Source: Pseudomonadota bacterium
GTDB taxonomy: Bacteria > Myxococcota_A > Bradymonadia > Bradymonadales > GCA-2716585
NCBI GenBank assembly: GCA_005804885.1
Contig: SYOX01000050.1
Span: 1-64,000 of the forward strand
Direction: 5' to 3'
DNA length: 64,000 nucleotides
Under the pieces are notes generated by a model. It was not told the DNA's origin. It ran no database searches and worked only from the letters and a program-made list of their open reading frames with translations. Within the stretch, counting starts at the first letter, position 1; every line of letters starts with the position of its first letter. A program made the translations under genes and the position numbers. Below, piece after piece: positions 17,630 to 25,972 of this stretch.

Positions 17630-18873
17630 TGGCCGCCGTGAAGGCAGGGGGCTCGGGGGCTCGCCCTGCGTCGCCGATGTCGATCACGGCGCGGCCGCGG
17701 CGCGTGCTGATGCTGGCGGCCTGCCCCATGCCCGCGCCCCAGGGCACGCAGGTCTACGTCGGCCAGCTGGCCGACGCGCTGGCGCGGCGTGGGCACGCCG
17801 TGGAGCTTGTCACCTACGGGATCGGCGTCGGGGATCTGCGGGCGCACGACGGCGCGGCGCGCTTTGCGGTGTGTCGCGCGCGGGCCGCTCCTGGGCACCG
17901 GAAGACGGCCCCCGGCCCCTCCTGGGGGCGCCCGGCCGCCGATGGCCTCCTCGTGCTGGCGGCGCTGGGCGCGGCGAGGCGAGCGCGGGCGTCCGGTGCG
18001 CCCTTCGATCTGATCCACGCGCACAACTACGAGGGGGCGCTGGTCGGGGCGCTGGTGGGGCGCCTGTCGGGGCTGCCGATGCTCTACCACGCCCACAACC
18101 TGATGGGCGACGAGCTGGGGACCTACTTCGACGAGCCCGGCATGAAGGCCCTCGGCGCCGCCTTCGGGCGCTGGCTGGACGCGCGCGTGCCGCCGCTGGC
18201 GGACGCCGCCGTGGCCATCAGCCGCGCGGCCCAGCGCCGCCTGGAGATCGCCCGCGGAGGCCCCGTGGCGTGGCTGCCGCCGGCGGTAGACTTCGGCCCG
18301 CCCGTCGCGTCTTTGCCATGCAAGCCATTGATTTATATTGGTAATGTTGACGGGTATCAGGGGGTCGAGGTGATGCTTGGGGCGCTGTCGCGCCTGAGGG
18401 GCCGCGGGGACGCGGGCTGCACGATCGTGACTGCGGACGAGCGAGCGGCGGGGCAGGTGGCGGCCTTCGGGCTCGGCGAGCGGGTGGAGGTGGTCGAGCA
18501 CGGCGACTTCGAGGCGGTCAAGGGGAGGCTGGCGGGCGCGCGGGTGGCGCTGCTGCCTCGGGTCGTGGCCTCGGGCTACCCGATCAAGCTGCTCAACTAT
18601 CTGGCGGCGGGCAGGCCCGTGGTGGCGTGTGAGGGCGGCGCGCAGGGCCTGGGGCTGGCCGAGGGGGTCGTGTCGACGCCAGACGGCGATGAGGGCGCCT
18701 TCGCCGCGGCGATAGAGCGGCTGCTCGACGATCGCGCGATGGCGGTCGTCCTGGGCGAGCGGGCCCGTGAGGCCTCGGCGCGCTTCGCGTGGCCGGCCAG
18801 CGTCGAGGCGCTGGAGGCCGTCTACGAGGAGATGCTCGGGGGCAAGGGGTTGCCATCGAGGGCGCGAGGGTGA
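17629..18873 (+). CDS. GT4 family glycosyltransferase
   Basis: The 414-residue product is a GT-B fold enzyme. The N-domain has LMLAACPMPAPQGTQVYVGQ and DLIHAHNYEGALVGAL; the C-domain begins at KPLIYIGNVDGYQGV and contains YPIKLLNYLAAGRPVVAC, the usual nucleotide-sugar binding region. The ATG at 17629 overlaps the preceding stop as TGATG; a GTG at 17620 is a less likely alternative. The codons spanning the domain junction (about 18312-18358) are strikingly A/T-ending compared with the rest of the gene. It probably transfers a sugar to an envelope glycan or lipid. Confidence 0.9.
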   Translation: MAAVKAGGSGARPASPMSITARPRRVLMLAACPMPAPQGTQVYVGQLADALARRGHAVELVTYGIGVGDLRAHDGAARFAVCRARAAPGHRKTAPGPSWGRPAADGLLVLAALGAARRARASGAPFDLIHAHNYEGALVGALVGRLSGLPMLYHAHNLMGDELGTYFDEPGMKALGAAFGRWLDARVPPLADAAVAISRAAQRRLEIARGGPVAWLPPAVDFGPPVASLPCKPLIYIGNVDGYQGVEVMLGALSRLRGRGDAGCTIVTADERAAGQVAAFGLGERVEVVEHGDFEAVKGRLAGARVALLPRVVASGYPIKLLNYLAAGRPVVACEGGAQGLGLAEGVVSTPDGDEGAFAAAIERLLDDRAMAVVLGERAREASARFAWPASVEALEAVYEEMLGGKGLPSRARG

Positions 18874-19042
18874 TCTCTGTCCTGCCGCCTGGAGCCCGGC
18901 GAGGGATTCGTTGTCGTCGCGGGCGCAAGGGTGATCGTGGTGGGTCAGGGCCTCGAGTGCCTGGCGGGGCAGAGGGTCTTCTGGAGGGCAGGGTGTGCGA
19001 GGGCTGGGCGCAGGGAAGCGCCGGGCGAGGCAGGGGGAGAGG

Positions 19043-21520
19043 ATGGACGGGGTGAGGGTTGAGGCGCGGGGCGATCTTTCGGGGCGATTTGTCGGGTCGG
19101 CGGCCTTCGGGCTCTTCGCGGCGGCGGCGCTGGCGTGGCTGTCGGGCTGCGGGCCGAGGGCGATCACGCAGGGGGAGGGCGAGGTCGTGGCGCGGCCGGC
19201 CGGGGCGGCGGTGATCCAGGAGGGGGAGTACCAGAGGCTGCTGTCGGGCTCGCGGCTGCGGGCCTCGATGTTGGATCAGTCGCACTTCGTGGAGCGATCC
19301 AGGCAGGGGCTCGTGACCATCGATCTGGGGTCGGTCGACGCCCACAAGCACATCAACGGGGGCTGGAGGGCGGGCTGGCGGGTGGAGCCGGCGGGGATCG
19401 ACAAGTCAGGGCGGACCTGGCTGGAGACGGACAGCAAGAGCGCGCGGGCCTTCTTCAAGCACGACAAGGGTGGCTTTGATCGCGTCGCGGTGAGGATGCG
19501 GGCGGCCCGCAAGTCCAACAAGGTCGTGGTCTACGTCAACGACGAGTCGCTGGCGACGCTCCAGATCGACGAGGCGTGGCAGGATTACGTCGTCGAGGTG
19601 CCTGAGAGCGCCACGAGGGCCGGGGAGAACCAGCTCCTGCTGCGCTTCTCCTCCGAGGCGAAGGTGGACGGGCGGACCCAGGCGGCGCTGGTCGACGCGG
19701 TGACCATCCTGCCCAGGGGGATGAAGCTGGCCGACGCGCCCAGGGGTGAGATGCTCGGGCAGGTGGCCTTCGGCAAGGCGAGCCACGCGGCCTTCCTGGC
19801 GGTGTCTCCGCAGACCTTGACCTGGAGGGTGCAGCTGCCGGAGGGGGCCTCGACGCTGGCGATGGCCTTCGGGGCCAAGGAGGCCGGCGCGCGCTTCACG
19901 GTGAAGGCCAAGGCCGACACCGTCGCGCAGGCGACGGTCTTCAACGAGGCGCTCGACGGCGCCGGCGCGGGGCAGTGGCGCTATGGGACGGCGGATCTGT
20001 CGGCCTTCGCTGGCACGGTGGTGGAGCTGGAGGTGATCGCGGGGGGGAAGTGGCCCGAGGGTCAGATGGCGGCCCTCGGGACTCCGGCGATCTACAGCCC
20101 GCCCTTCAAGGACGGGGCCGAGGCGCCGAAGTCCCCAGGCGTGCCGGCGCAGAACGTGCTGATCTACCTGATCGACACGATGCGCTACGACAAGTTCGAC
20201 TTCTACAACCCGAAGTCGAAGACGAAGACGCCCAACATCAGCGCCTTCGCCCGGGAGGCGACGATCTTCGAGGCGGCCTACACCAACGAGAACTGGACCA
20301 AGCCCTCGACGGCGACGATCCTGACGGGGCTGTATCCCGACACGCACAAGGCCAAGGAGGACTCTTCGAAGCTGCCCCAGAGCGCGGTGACGATCGCCGA
20401 GCACCTCAAGGGGGCGGGCTTTCGGACGGGGTCCTTCATTGCCAACGGCTATGTGTCGAACAAGTTTGGCTTTGATCAGGGGTGGGATCATTACACGAAC
20501 TACATCCGGGAGGAGCGCAACACGGACGCGGACAACGTCGTGAACGAGGCGCTGGCCTGGATCGACGGTCAGAAGGGGGGGCGCTTCTTCGCCTACCTGC
20601 ACACCATCGATCCGCACGTGCCCTATTCGCCGCCGGCCGAGTTTCGCAAGATGTACTGGGATCGGAAGTACAACGGCCCGATCAAGTCGCGCTCGACCGG
20701 GGATCAGCTGGCCGAGATCAAGACCGGCAAGCTGTCGGTCAGCGCCGACGACAAGCGCTACCTGGAGGCGCTCTACGACGGCGAGGTGAGCTTCAACGAT
20801 CACCACTTCGGCCGGCTGATCGAGGGGCTCAAGGCGCGGGGGCTCTACGACAACACGATTGTCGTCATCATCGCGGATCACGGCGAGGAATTCTGGGATC
20901 ATGGATCGGTGGGGCATGGTCATTCGCTCCATGAGGAGATGATCCACTCGCCGTTGGTGGTGCGCTACCCGAACATGGTGGCCTCGGGTCGGCGGCTGCC
21001 GCATGTGGTCAGCATGGTGGATCTGAAGCCGACCTTGCTGGACGCGCTGGGGGTCAAGAGGCACGACGCGCTCGAAGGGGTCGGCTTCCTGGACGCCTTC
21101 GACGGGGTGGGTCTGGGGCACCCGAGGGTGGCGATCAGCGACTTTTTGTACCGCAAGAAGTCCATCCGGGCGGGGCGCTACAGGTGGGTGACGACGGGGC
21201 GCGATGGTGTGCTCTACGACGCGGTGGGGGACGGCCGTGACGCGAAGAACCTGATCGATGATCACGCGATAGGGCTGGCCTTTGTCAGGAGCCACCTGGG
21301 GGTGTTCATGGGGGCGGCGGACAAGACGCGCTGGTGGGAGCGGGATCGCAAGGCGGCGCGCAAGATCCAGATCGAGGCGGACAACCTCGACGAGATCGAC
21401 GACGAGACGCGGGCGATGCTGGAGGCGATGGGCTACGTCGAGGGCGCCAAGGGCGCCGTCGAGGATGGCGAGGGTGGCGAGGGCGACGAGGGGGAGGAGG
21501 ATCAGGGTGACAAGGAGTAG
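19043..21520 (+). CDS. Sec-type lipoprotein, sulfatase-like enzyme with N-terminal beta domain
   Basis: The 825-residue product has a leader with lipobox WLSGC (Cys36). Residues about 75-365 hold two beta-sandwich-like regions (FFKHDKGGFDRVAVRMRA and following) that may bind carbohydrate. A sulfatase-like domain follows: VLIYLIDTMRYDKFDFYN, ENWTKPSTATILTGLYPDTH and VVIIADHGEEFWDHGSVGHG. The CxPxR-type sulfatase site is replaced by WTKPST, so Thr is the probable nucleophile. The tail holds MLEAMGYVEG and then an acidic end. The start follows GGGGAGAGG. It is a close paralogue of the protein at 25973. It probably acts at the outer face of a membrane on a glycan or glycolipid. Confidence 0.87.
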   Translation: MDGVRVEARGDLSGRFVGSAAFGLFAAAALAWLSGCGPRAITQGEGEVVARPAGAAVIQEGEYQRLLSGSRLRASMLDQSHFVERSRQGLVTIDLGSVDAHKHINGGWRAGWRVEPAGIDKSGRTWLETDSKSARAFFKHDKGGFDRVAVRMRAARKSNKVVVYVNDESLATLQIDEAWQDYVVEVPESATRAGENQLLLRFSSEAKVDGRTQAALVDAVTILPRGMKLADAPRGEMLGQVAFGKASHAAFLAVSPQTLTWRVQLPEGASTLAMAFGAKEAGARFTVKAKADTVAQATVFNEALDGAGAGQWRYGTADLSAFAGTVVELEVIAGGKWPEGQMAALGTPAIYSPPFKDGAEAPKSPGVPAQNVLIYLIDTMRYDKFDFYNPKSKTKTPNISAFAREATIFEAAYTNENWTKPSTATILTGLYPDTHKAKEDSSKLPQSAVTIAEHLKGAGFRTGSFIANGYVSNKFGFDQGWDHYTNYIREERNTDADNVVNEALAWIDGQKGGRFFAYLHTIDPHVPYSPPAEFRKMYWDRKYNGPIKSRSTGDQLAEIKTGKLSVSADDKRYLEALYDGEVSFNDHHFGRLIEGLKARGLYDNTIVVIIADHGEEFWDHGSVGHGHSLHEEMIHSPLVVRYPNMVASGRRLPHVVSMVDLKPTLLDALGVKRHDALEGVGFLDAFDGVGLGHPRVAISDFLYRKKSIRAGRYRWVTTGRDGVLYDAVGDGRDAKNLIDDHAIGLAFVRSHLGVFMGAADKTRWWERDRKAARKIQIEADNLDEIDDETRAMLEAMGYVEGAKGAVEDGEGGEGDEGEEDQGDKE

Positions 21521-21565
21521 GGGCGCGATGGGCGCGGTCGCGGTGCCTGATGGGGGTGGGGGCGG

Positions 21566-22690
21566 TTGAAGATCCTGCTCATCTCCAAGCCGCTGTGTCC
21601 GCCGTGGCACGACTCGGGCAAGAATTGGGCGCGGGACGTGGCGACCTACGCCAGCGGCGAGGGTTTCCAGCACCACGTCCTGGTGCCGTCGGGGCATGAG
21701 GGCTGGTCGGGGGTCGAGGGCGTGGTGGTCGAGCCGATCTACGCGGGCGGCGGTCGCTACTCGCCTCGGCTGCTGGACAACGTGCGGGCGATGCGGCGGC
21801 TCGTGGAGCGGTGTCCCTGCGACGCGGTGCACTTCTGCTTTGCCCCCAACCGGCGGACCAGCGGGCTGGCCCGTCTGGCGATGAGGTGGCGCAAGCAGCC
21901 GTCGATCCACACGATCTTGAGCGTCCCGGCGCGCTTCGAGGAGGCCCGGTCGATGATCTTTGCCGACCGGGTGGTGTGCGTGTCGCGGTCGACGGCGGAC
22001 AGGCTCTCGGAGATCGGCGTGCGGGGCGTGGAGGTTGTCCTGGCGGGCATCCCTGTCGAGGCGCCGCTGCGCGAGGGCGGCGGGGAGCGGCTGCGGGAGG
22101 CGGCGGCGGCGCTGGGGGTGGAGGGGGGTCGCCCGGTGGTGCTCTTTCCGGGCGATTACGAGTTCAGCCAGGCCGCGGACGTCTTTGCCGGCGCGGTCGA
22201 GCGGCTGTGGCGGGAGACGGAGGCGGTCTTCGTCTTCGCGTGTCGGATCAAGCGGGCGGCGTCGCTGGAGCGGGAGCGGGCGATCCAGGCGCGGCTGGCC
22301 GAGCCCTTCAGGGCGGGGAGGGTGCGCTTCTTGAGGGAGGTCGGCGACATGAGGGCGCTGCTGGCGCTGTCGAGGGCGGTGGCCTTGCCGGCGGAGTCGA
22401 CCTTTGCCAAGATGGATCTCCCGTTGGTGATCCTGGAGGCGATGGCCGAGGGGGTGCCCGTGGCGCTGGCGGACGTCGCGCCGCTGCGCGAGGTGCTCGG
22501 CCAGGAGCAGGAGGGCGGGGCGCTGGTGCCGCCGCTGGACCCCGGCGCGCTGGCCGAGGCGCTCAGGCCCTGGGTGTTGGATGAGGAGGCGGCGCGCCAG
22601 GTGGGGTCGGCGGGCCGCGCGCGGGTCATCCGGCGCCACGACGCGGCTGTAAACTGCCGTATCTACAGAGATATTTACAGTTCCCTGTGA
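21566..22690 (+). CDS. GT4 family glycosyltransferase
   Basis: The 374-residue product is a GT-B enzyme: KILLISKPLCPPWHDSGKNW at the start, a C-domain from GGRPVVLFPGDYEFSQ, and LPLVILEAMAEGVPVALADV as the donor-sugar binding motif. The start is TTG at 21566 after a G-rich ribosome binding site; no ATG or GTG fits better. It lies 45 bases after the lipoprotein sulfatase-like gene and 22 bases before the methyltransferase, all on the plus strand. The last codons are unusually AT-rich. Donor and acceptor are not evident. Confidence 0.88.
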   Translation: MKILLISKPLCPPWHDSGKNWARDVATYASGEGFQHHVLVPSGHEGWSGVEGVVVEPIYAGGGRYSPRLLDNVRAMRRLVERCPCDAVHFCFAPNRRTSGLARLAMRWRKQPSIHTILSVPARFEEARSMIFADRVVCVSRSTADRLSEIGVRGVEVVLAGIPVEAPLREGGGERLREAAAALGVEGGRPVVLFPGDYEFSQAADVFAGAVERLWRETEAVFVFACRIKRAASLERERAIQARLAEPFRAGRVRFLREVGDMRALLALSRAVALPAESTFAKMDLPLVILEAMAEGVPVALADVAPLREVLGQEQEGGALVPPLDPGALAEALRPWVLDEEAARQVGSAGRARVIRRHDAAVNCRIYRDIYSSL

Positions 22691-22712
22691 AGGTGTTGCT
22701 GGAGGTGGCGCG

Positions 22713-23423
22713 ATGTTGGACAACCGATCCTACTACGATGAGTTCTCGAGCTGGTACGAGAAGGAGCGCCACGAGGGCTACCACGCGCTGATCGACGATC
22801 TGGAGACGGAGCTGGTGCTGCCCCTGTGTCGGGATCGGGATGTGCTGGAGATCGGCTGCGGGACGGGCTTGATCTTGAGGCGGGTGGCGCCGGTGGCGCG
22901 CTTCGCGGCCGGGCTGGACATCAGCGAGGGGATGCTGGAGGTGGCGGCGGGTCGGGGGCTGGTGACGGTGCAGGGCAGCGCGACGGATCTGCCCTTCGCC
23001 GACGGGAGCTTCGACGCGCTCTACAGCTTCAAGGTGCTGGCGCACGTTCAGGACATTCGCAAGGCGCTGCGGGAGTTTGTCCGCGTGACGCGGCCGGGGG
23101 CGACGCTGGCGCTGGAGTTCTACAACCGGCAGTCGCTGCGCTACCTGGTCAAGCGGGCCACGAGCCCCGGCGCGATCAGCGCGAGGACGGATGAGTCGGC
23201 GGTCTATACGCGCTGGGACACGCTGGGGGAGCTGCGGGCGATGTTGCCGCCGGAGCTGTCCGTGGAGCGTGTGGCGGGGGTGCGCGTCGTGACCCCGGCG
23301 GCGGCGGTCCACCGTATCCCTGGGCTGCGGCGGATCTTTGGCGCGGCGGAGGTCTTCGCGCGGGACTCGCGCCGGCTGGGGCGCTTCGGGGGCTTCCTGG
23401 TCCTCATCCTCAAGCGGGCCTGA
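22713..23423 (+). CDS. class I SAM-dependent methyltransferase
   Basis: The 236-residue product has the Rossmann motif I VLEIGCGTGLILRRV, an acidic residue after the second strand (GLDISEGML), and LPFADGSFDALYSFKVLAHV as motifs II/III. It is of the UbiE/Methyltransf_11 type. Its place after a glycosyltransferase suggests methylation of a sugar or lipid intermediate, but the substrate cannot be read from sequence. Its stop overlaps the convergent epimerase-like gene by 14 bases. Confidence 0.9.
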   Translation: MLDNRSYYDEFSSWYEKERHEGYHALIDDLETELVLPLCRDRDVLEIGCGTGLILRRVAPVARFAAGLDISEGMLEVAAGRGLVTVQGSATDLPFADGSFDALYSFKVLAHVQDIRKALREFVRVTRPGATLALEFYNRQSLRYLVKRATSPGAISARTDESAVYTRWDTLGELRAMLPPELSVERVAGVRVVTPAAAVHRIPGLRRIFGAAEVFARDSRRLGRFGGFLVLILKRA

Positions 23424-24378
23424 GGCCTTGTCGCGCGTCGCCGGTCAGGGAGGCGATGGTGTCCTGGACGGTGACGAGGGGGTGGCGGGGGTTGAAGGCG
23501 AGCTCAAGGCGCGCCTTGGCGGCGTCGATCTCGGCGGGCATCAGGGTGAGCAGGTCGAGGGCGGCGGCGGCGGGCGGGTAGAGCCGGGCGAGCGCGGGCG
23601 CCGCGCGCTCAAGCCATCGGGGGAGATCGGGGAGGTCGAGGTCAAGGCGGGGTGGGGTGGCGCGGGTGGCGTCCGCGACGGCTCGGGCGAGGTCGGAGAG
23701 GTCGATGGGGGAGGCGGCCAGGGCGTAGCGCTGGGCGGGTCGCGCCCGCTGGAGGGCGGCGAGGTGGGCGTCGGCGAGGTCGCGGAGGTCGACGAGCGGG
23801 AGGGAGGCGCGGGGAAGGGCGGGGAGCTGGGCGCGGATCAGGGCGTCGATGAGGGCGGCGACGCCCCTGGGCGGGGCGCCGGGTCCGGCGACGAGGGCGG
23901 GCAGGAGGGTGGAGGTGGTCATGGCGTAGCTGTTGGCGGCCAGGACCTCCCACTCGATGGCGAGCTGGGCGTCGGGGCGTGGGTGCCTGGAGCGGCCCGG
24001 GATCAGCGCGTCGCGCTCGGTGGCCGGGTGCGTGGGGCGGCCGAGGGCGCAGGCGCAGCCGGTGTGGATGAAGCGGCGGACGCGGGCGCGCTCGGCGCCG
24101 TCGAGGAGGGCGCGGACGCGGGCGATGCCGTGGCGAAGGGCCTCGGCGCGTGGCAGGTCGAGGTCGTGGGCGTCGAGGTGGAGGGCGGCGTCGCAGCCCT
24201 CGGCGGCGCGGGCGACGGCGTGGGGGTCGTCGAGGTCGGCCTCGATCCAGTCGACGGGGGCGTCGCGGCGGGGCGAGCCGGGCGCGCAGGTGGCGCGCAC
24301 CCTCAGGCCAGCGTCGGAGAGCTTTCGGCAGACGGCGGCACCAACGAACCCATTGGCGCCGATGACGAGGACCTGCAC
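23410..24378 (-). CDS. extended SDR / NAD-dependent epimerase-like protein
   Basis: The 322-residue product begins with a Rossmann dinucleotide motif, QVLVIGANGFVGAAV, and has VDWIEADLDDP and RRFIHTGCACALG in the expected order for an NAD-dependent epimerase/dehydratase or dihydroflavonol reductase-like protein. The catalytic YxxxK pair is not visible: the corresponding region reads RPDAQLAIEWEVLAAN. It may therefore bind nucleotide without ordinary SDR catalysis. The start is GTG at 24378 with GGAG six bases upstream; the longer open frame crosses the divergent promoter. It is the only minus-strand gene inside the glycan block. Confidence 0.8.
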   Translation of the reverse strand: MQVLVIGANGFVGAAVCRKLSDAGLRVRATCAPGSPRRDAPVDWIEADLDDPHAVARAAEGCDAALHLDAHDLDLPRAEALRHGIARVRALLDGAERARVRRFIHTGCACALGRPTHPATERDALIPGRSRHPRPDAQLAIEWEVLAANSYAMTTSTLLPALVAGPGAPPRGVAALIDALIRAQLPALPRASLPLVDLRDLADAHLAALQRARPAQRYALAASPIDLSDLARAVADATRATPPRLDLDLPDLPRWLERAAPALARLYPPAAAALDLLTLMPAEIDAAKARLELAFNPRHPLVTVQDTIASLTGDARQGLRPA

Positions 24379-24408
24379 GGGTGGCTCCGGGGGAGGTGGG
24401 CGCCGCTG

Positions 24409-24436
24409 TTGTCTGGGCGCCGGACGGCGTGATATG
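24409..24436 (+). promoter_or_regulatory. candidate promoter of the E2-like gene
   Basis: TTGTCT (24409-24414) and GATATG (24431-24436) are 16 bases apart in the gap between the divergent epimerase-like and E2-like genes. The match is modest, and the position 45 bases upstream of the ATG is suitable. Confidence 0.3.
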
Positions 24437-24481
24437 GACCACACCACGAGACAGGATGCAACCTCAAGGTGAGGACAGCCC

Positions 24482-25324
24482 ATGGCACGCTTCAAGCCGC
24501 TTGAGCACATCTCCTCCTGGCGTCGGATCGCCAACTTCATGTGGCGCGACCACACCTCGCCGCAGATCCTGGGCTTCGACGACGTCGACATGACCGAGAT
24601 CGAGCGGCTCTTGCCGGTGTTGCGCGAGGAGACGGGGCAGAAGGTCACCTCGACGCACTTCTCGGTCAAGGCGATGGGGACGGTGATCGCCAACAACCCG
24701 GATCTGAACGTGCTGCTGGTGCGCGGGGTGCCGATGAGGCGCACGACGGTGGACATCTTCGTGCAGGTGGCGATCAAGGGCGGCGGCGCGGGGGAGTCGG
24801 CGGGCAGCGCGGATCTGTCGGGGATCAAGATCAAGAACGTCGATCAGAAGTCGGTGGTGGACATCGCGCGGGAGCTGGACGAGCGGGCCAACAAGGTGCG
24901 CGAGGGCCAGGACAAGGACATCGAGAACACCAAGCGGCTGCTCGACAGCGTCCCGAAGCCGATCCTCGGGGCGATGATGAAGGGCATGACGCGGGCGATG
25001 TTCGACGGGGAGATGGATCTGGGGCGGCTGGGGGTCAAGTTCGACCCCTTCGGGTGCGCGATGATCACGAACTGCGCCAGCTTCGGCGTGCACGCCGGCT
25101 TCGCGCCGCTGGTCCCGATGGCCCGCACGCCGATCATCTTCCTGCTGGGGCGCACCGATCCGAAGCCGATGGTGGTCGACGGCGAGATCACGATCCGCCC
25201 GATGTGTCGCAACTGCGGCACCTTCGATCACCGGCTGCTGGACGGCTACCAGATCGGGCTGATCTGCTCAGAATACAAGGTCTTGATGGAGGATCCGCTC
25301 GGATCAGGGCTCGCGATCCGCTAG
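24482..25324 (+). CDS. stand-alone 2-oxoacid dehydrogenase E2-type acyltransferase domain
   Basis: The 280-residue product corresponds to the CoA-dependent acyltransferase catalytic domain of E2 subunits. MITNCASFGVHAGFAPLVP matches the strand-turn region before the active site, and TFDHRLLDGYQIG holds the HxxxDG catalytic motif (His and Asp present). There is no lipoyl domain, no peripheral subunit-binding domain and no neighbouring E1 or E3 gene. It is probably an independent acyltransferase, chloramphenicol-acetyltransferase-like in fold. The ATG follows AAGGTGAGGA. Its location in a glycan block suggests a possible acyl modification of a small molecule or glycan, which is inference. Confidence 0.85.
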   Translation: MARFKPLEHISSWRRIANFMWRDHTSPQILGFDDVDMTEIERLLPVLREETGQKVTSTHFSVKAMGTVIANNPDLNVLLVRGVPMRRTTVDIFVQVAIKGGGAGESAGSADLSGIKIKNVDQKSVVDIARELDERANKVREGQDKDIENTKRLLDSVPKPILGAMMKGMTRAMFDGEMDLGRLGVKFDPFGCAMITNCASFGVHAGFAPLVPMARTPIIFLLGRTDPKPMVVDGEITIRPMCRNCGTFDHRLLDGYQIGLICSEYKVLMEDPLGSGLAIR

Positions 25325-25405
25325 CGCGGGCCGGGCTGCGGCGTCGGGGCGGGTGTGTGTGTCAAGGCAGAGACGAGGCCCTTGGGGCCTGAGGGAGGTG
25401 TTGCG

Positions 25406-25648
25406 GTGGAGGTCCCCTACAAGATGCTCAGCGAGCAGGCGCTCCGGGGCGTGATCGAGGAGTTCGTCTCGCGCGAGGGTACGGACTACGGCGACAGGAT
25501 CTACTCGCTGGACGAGAAGGTGAAGCACGTGATGGGTCAGCTCGTGCGCGGCGAGGCGTCGATCGTTTTTGATCAGGAGACGGAGACGTGCAGCATCGTG
25601 GGCGCCGAGCAGCTTCGGTGGGCGCTGTTGACTCCTGAGGACGATTGA
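25406..25648 (+). CDS. YheU/UPF0270 family small protein
   Basis: The 80-residue product matches the YheU (UPF0270) family: VPYKMLSEQALRGVIEEF then VSREGTDYG, then LDEKVKHVMGQLVRGEASIV, closely following the E. coli YheU pattern of an IE-F-REGTDYG segment and a later VKRQL-GEA segment. The start is GTG at 25406 with GGGAGG seven bases upstream. It extends slightly beyond the usual C-terminus. The family has a known structure but no assigned function. It lies 81 bases after the E2-like gene. Confidence 0.85.
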   Translation: MEVPYKMLSEQALRGVIEEFVSREGTDYGDRIYSLDEKVKHVMGQLVRGEASIVFDQETETCSIVGAEQLRWALLTPEDD

Positions 25649-25972
25649 CCCACAGTGTGGTCCGACGAACGCGGTTGTCCCACACCATCGAAAGGGCAGC
25701 CGGCCCCCCTGCACGGGGGCGATCGCGCCGAAGTCCATGATGGACAAGGACTGATCCACGAAGGAATGATCGGATCAGACCGAGGCTCAGGAGAGAGCGA
25801 AGCGCGCGGGAGGTGAGCGGCACAGGCCGTTTGCCGTGGTCGACAGAGAGCACGAGGCGTCGAGAGGCGCCGCACGTCAAGCTCATCGACCATCTCCGCC
25901 ATGGCCGTCATCAAGCGGCGATCGATCTCTCGAAGCCTTTGTCAGATCCCCAGAATTTCAGGTGAAGAGCCA
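25649..25972. other. intergenic region with three inverted repeats
   Basis: No gene is supported. GTGTGG/CCACAC (25655-25660, 25680-25685) and a compact GC hairpin GCCCCC/GGGGGC (25703-25708, 25715-25720, six-base loop) could end transcription of the YheU gene, although no U-tract follows. CTGATCC/GGATCAG (25751-25757, 25772-25778) is a perfect 7-base inverted repeat that could be an operator or a leader hairpin for the Tat lipoprotein gene. Confidence 0.4.

Noticed and set aside
19406-22723. A 1,105-codon minus-strand open frame
   Set aside because: It crosses the lipoprotein sulfatase-like and GT4 genes and the gap between them in antisense. Composition is Arg/His/Pro-rich, typical of a GC-rich shadow.
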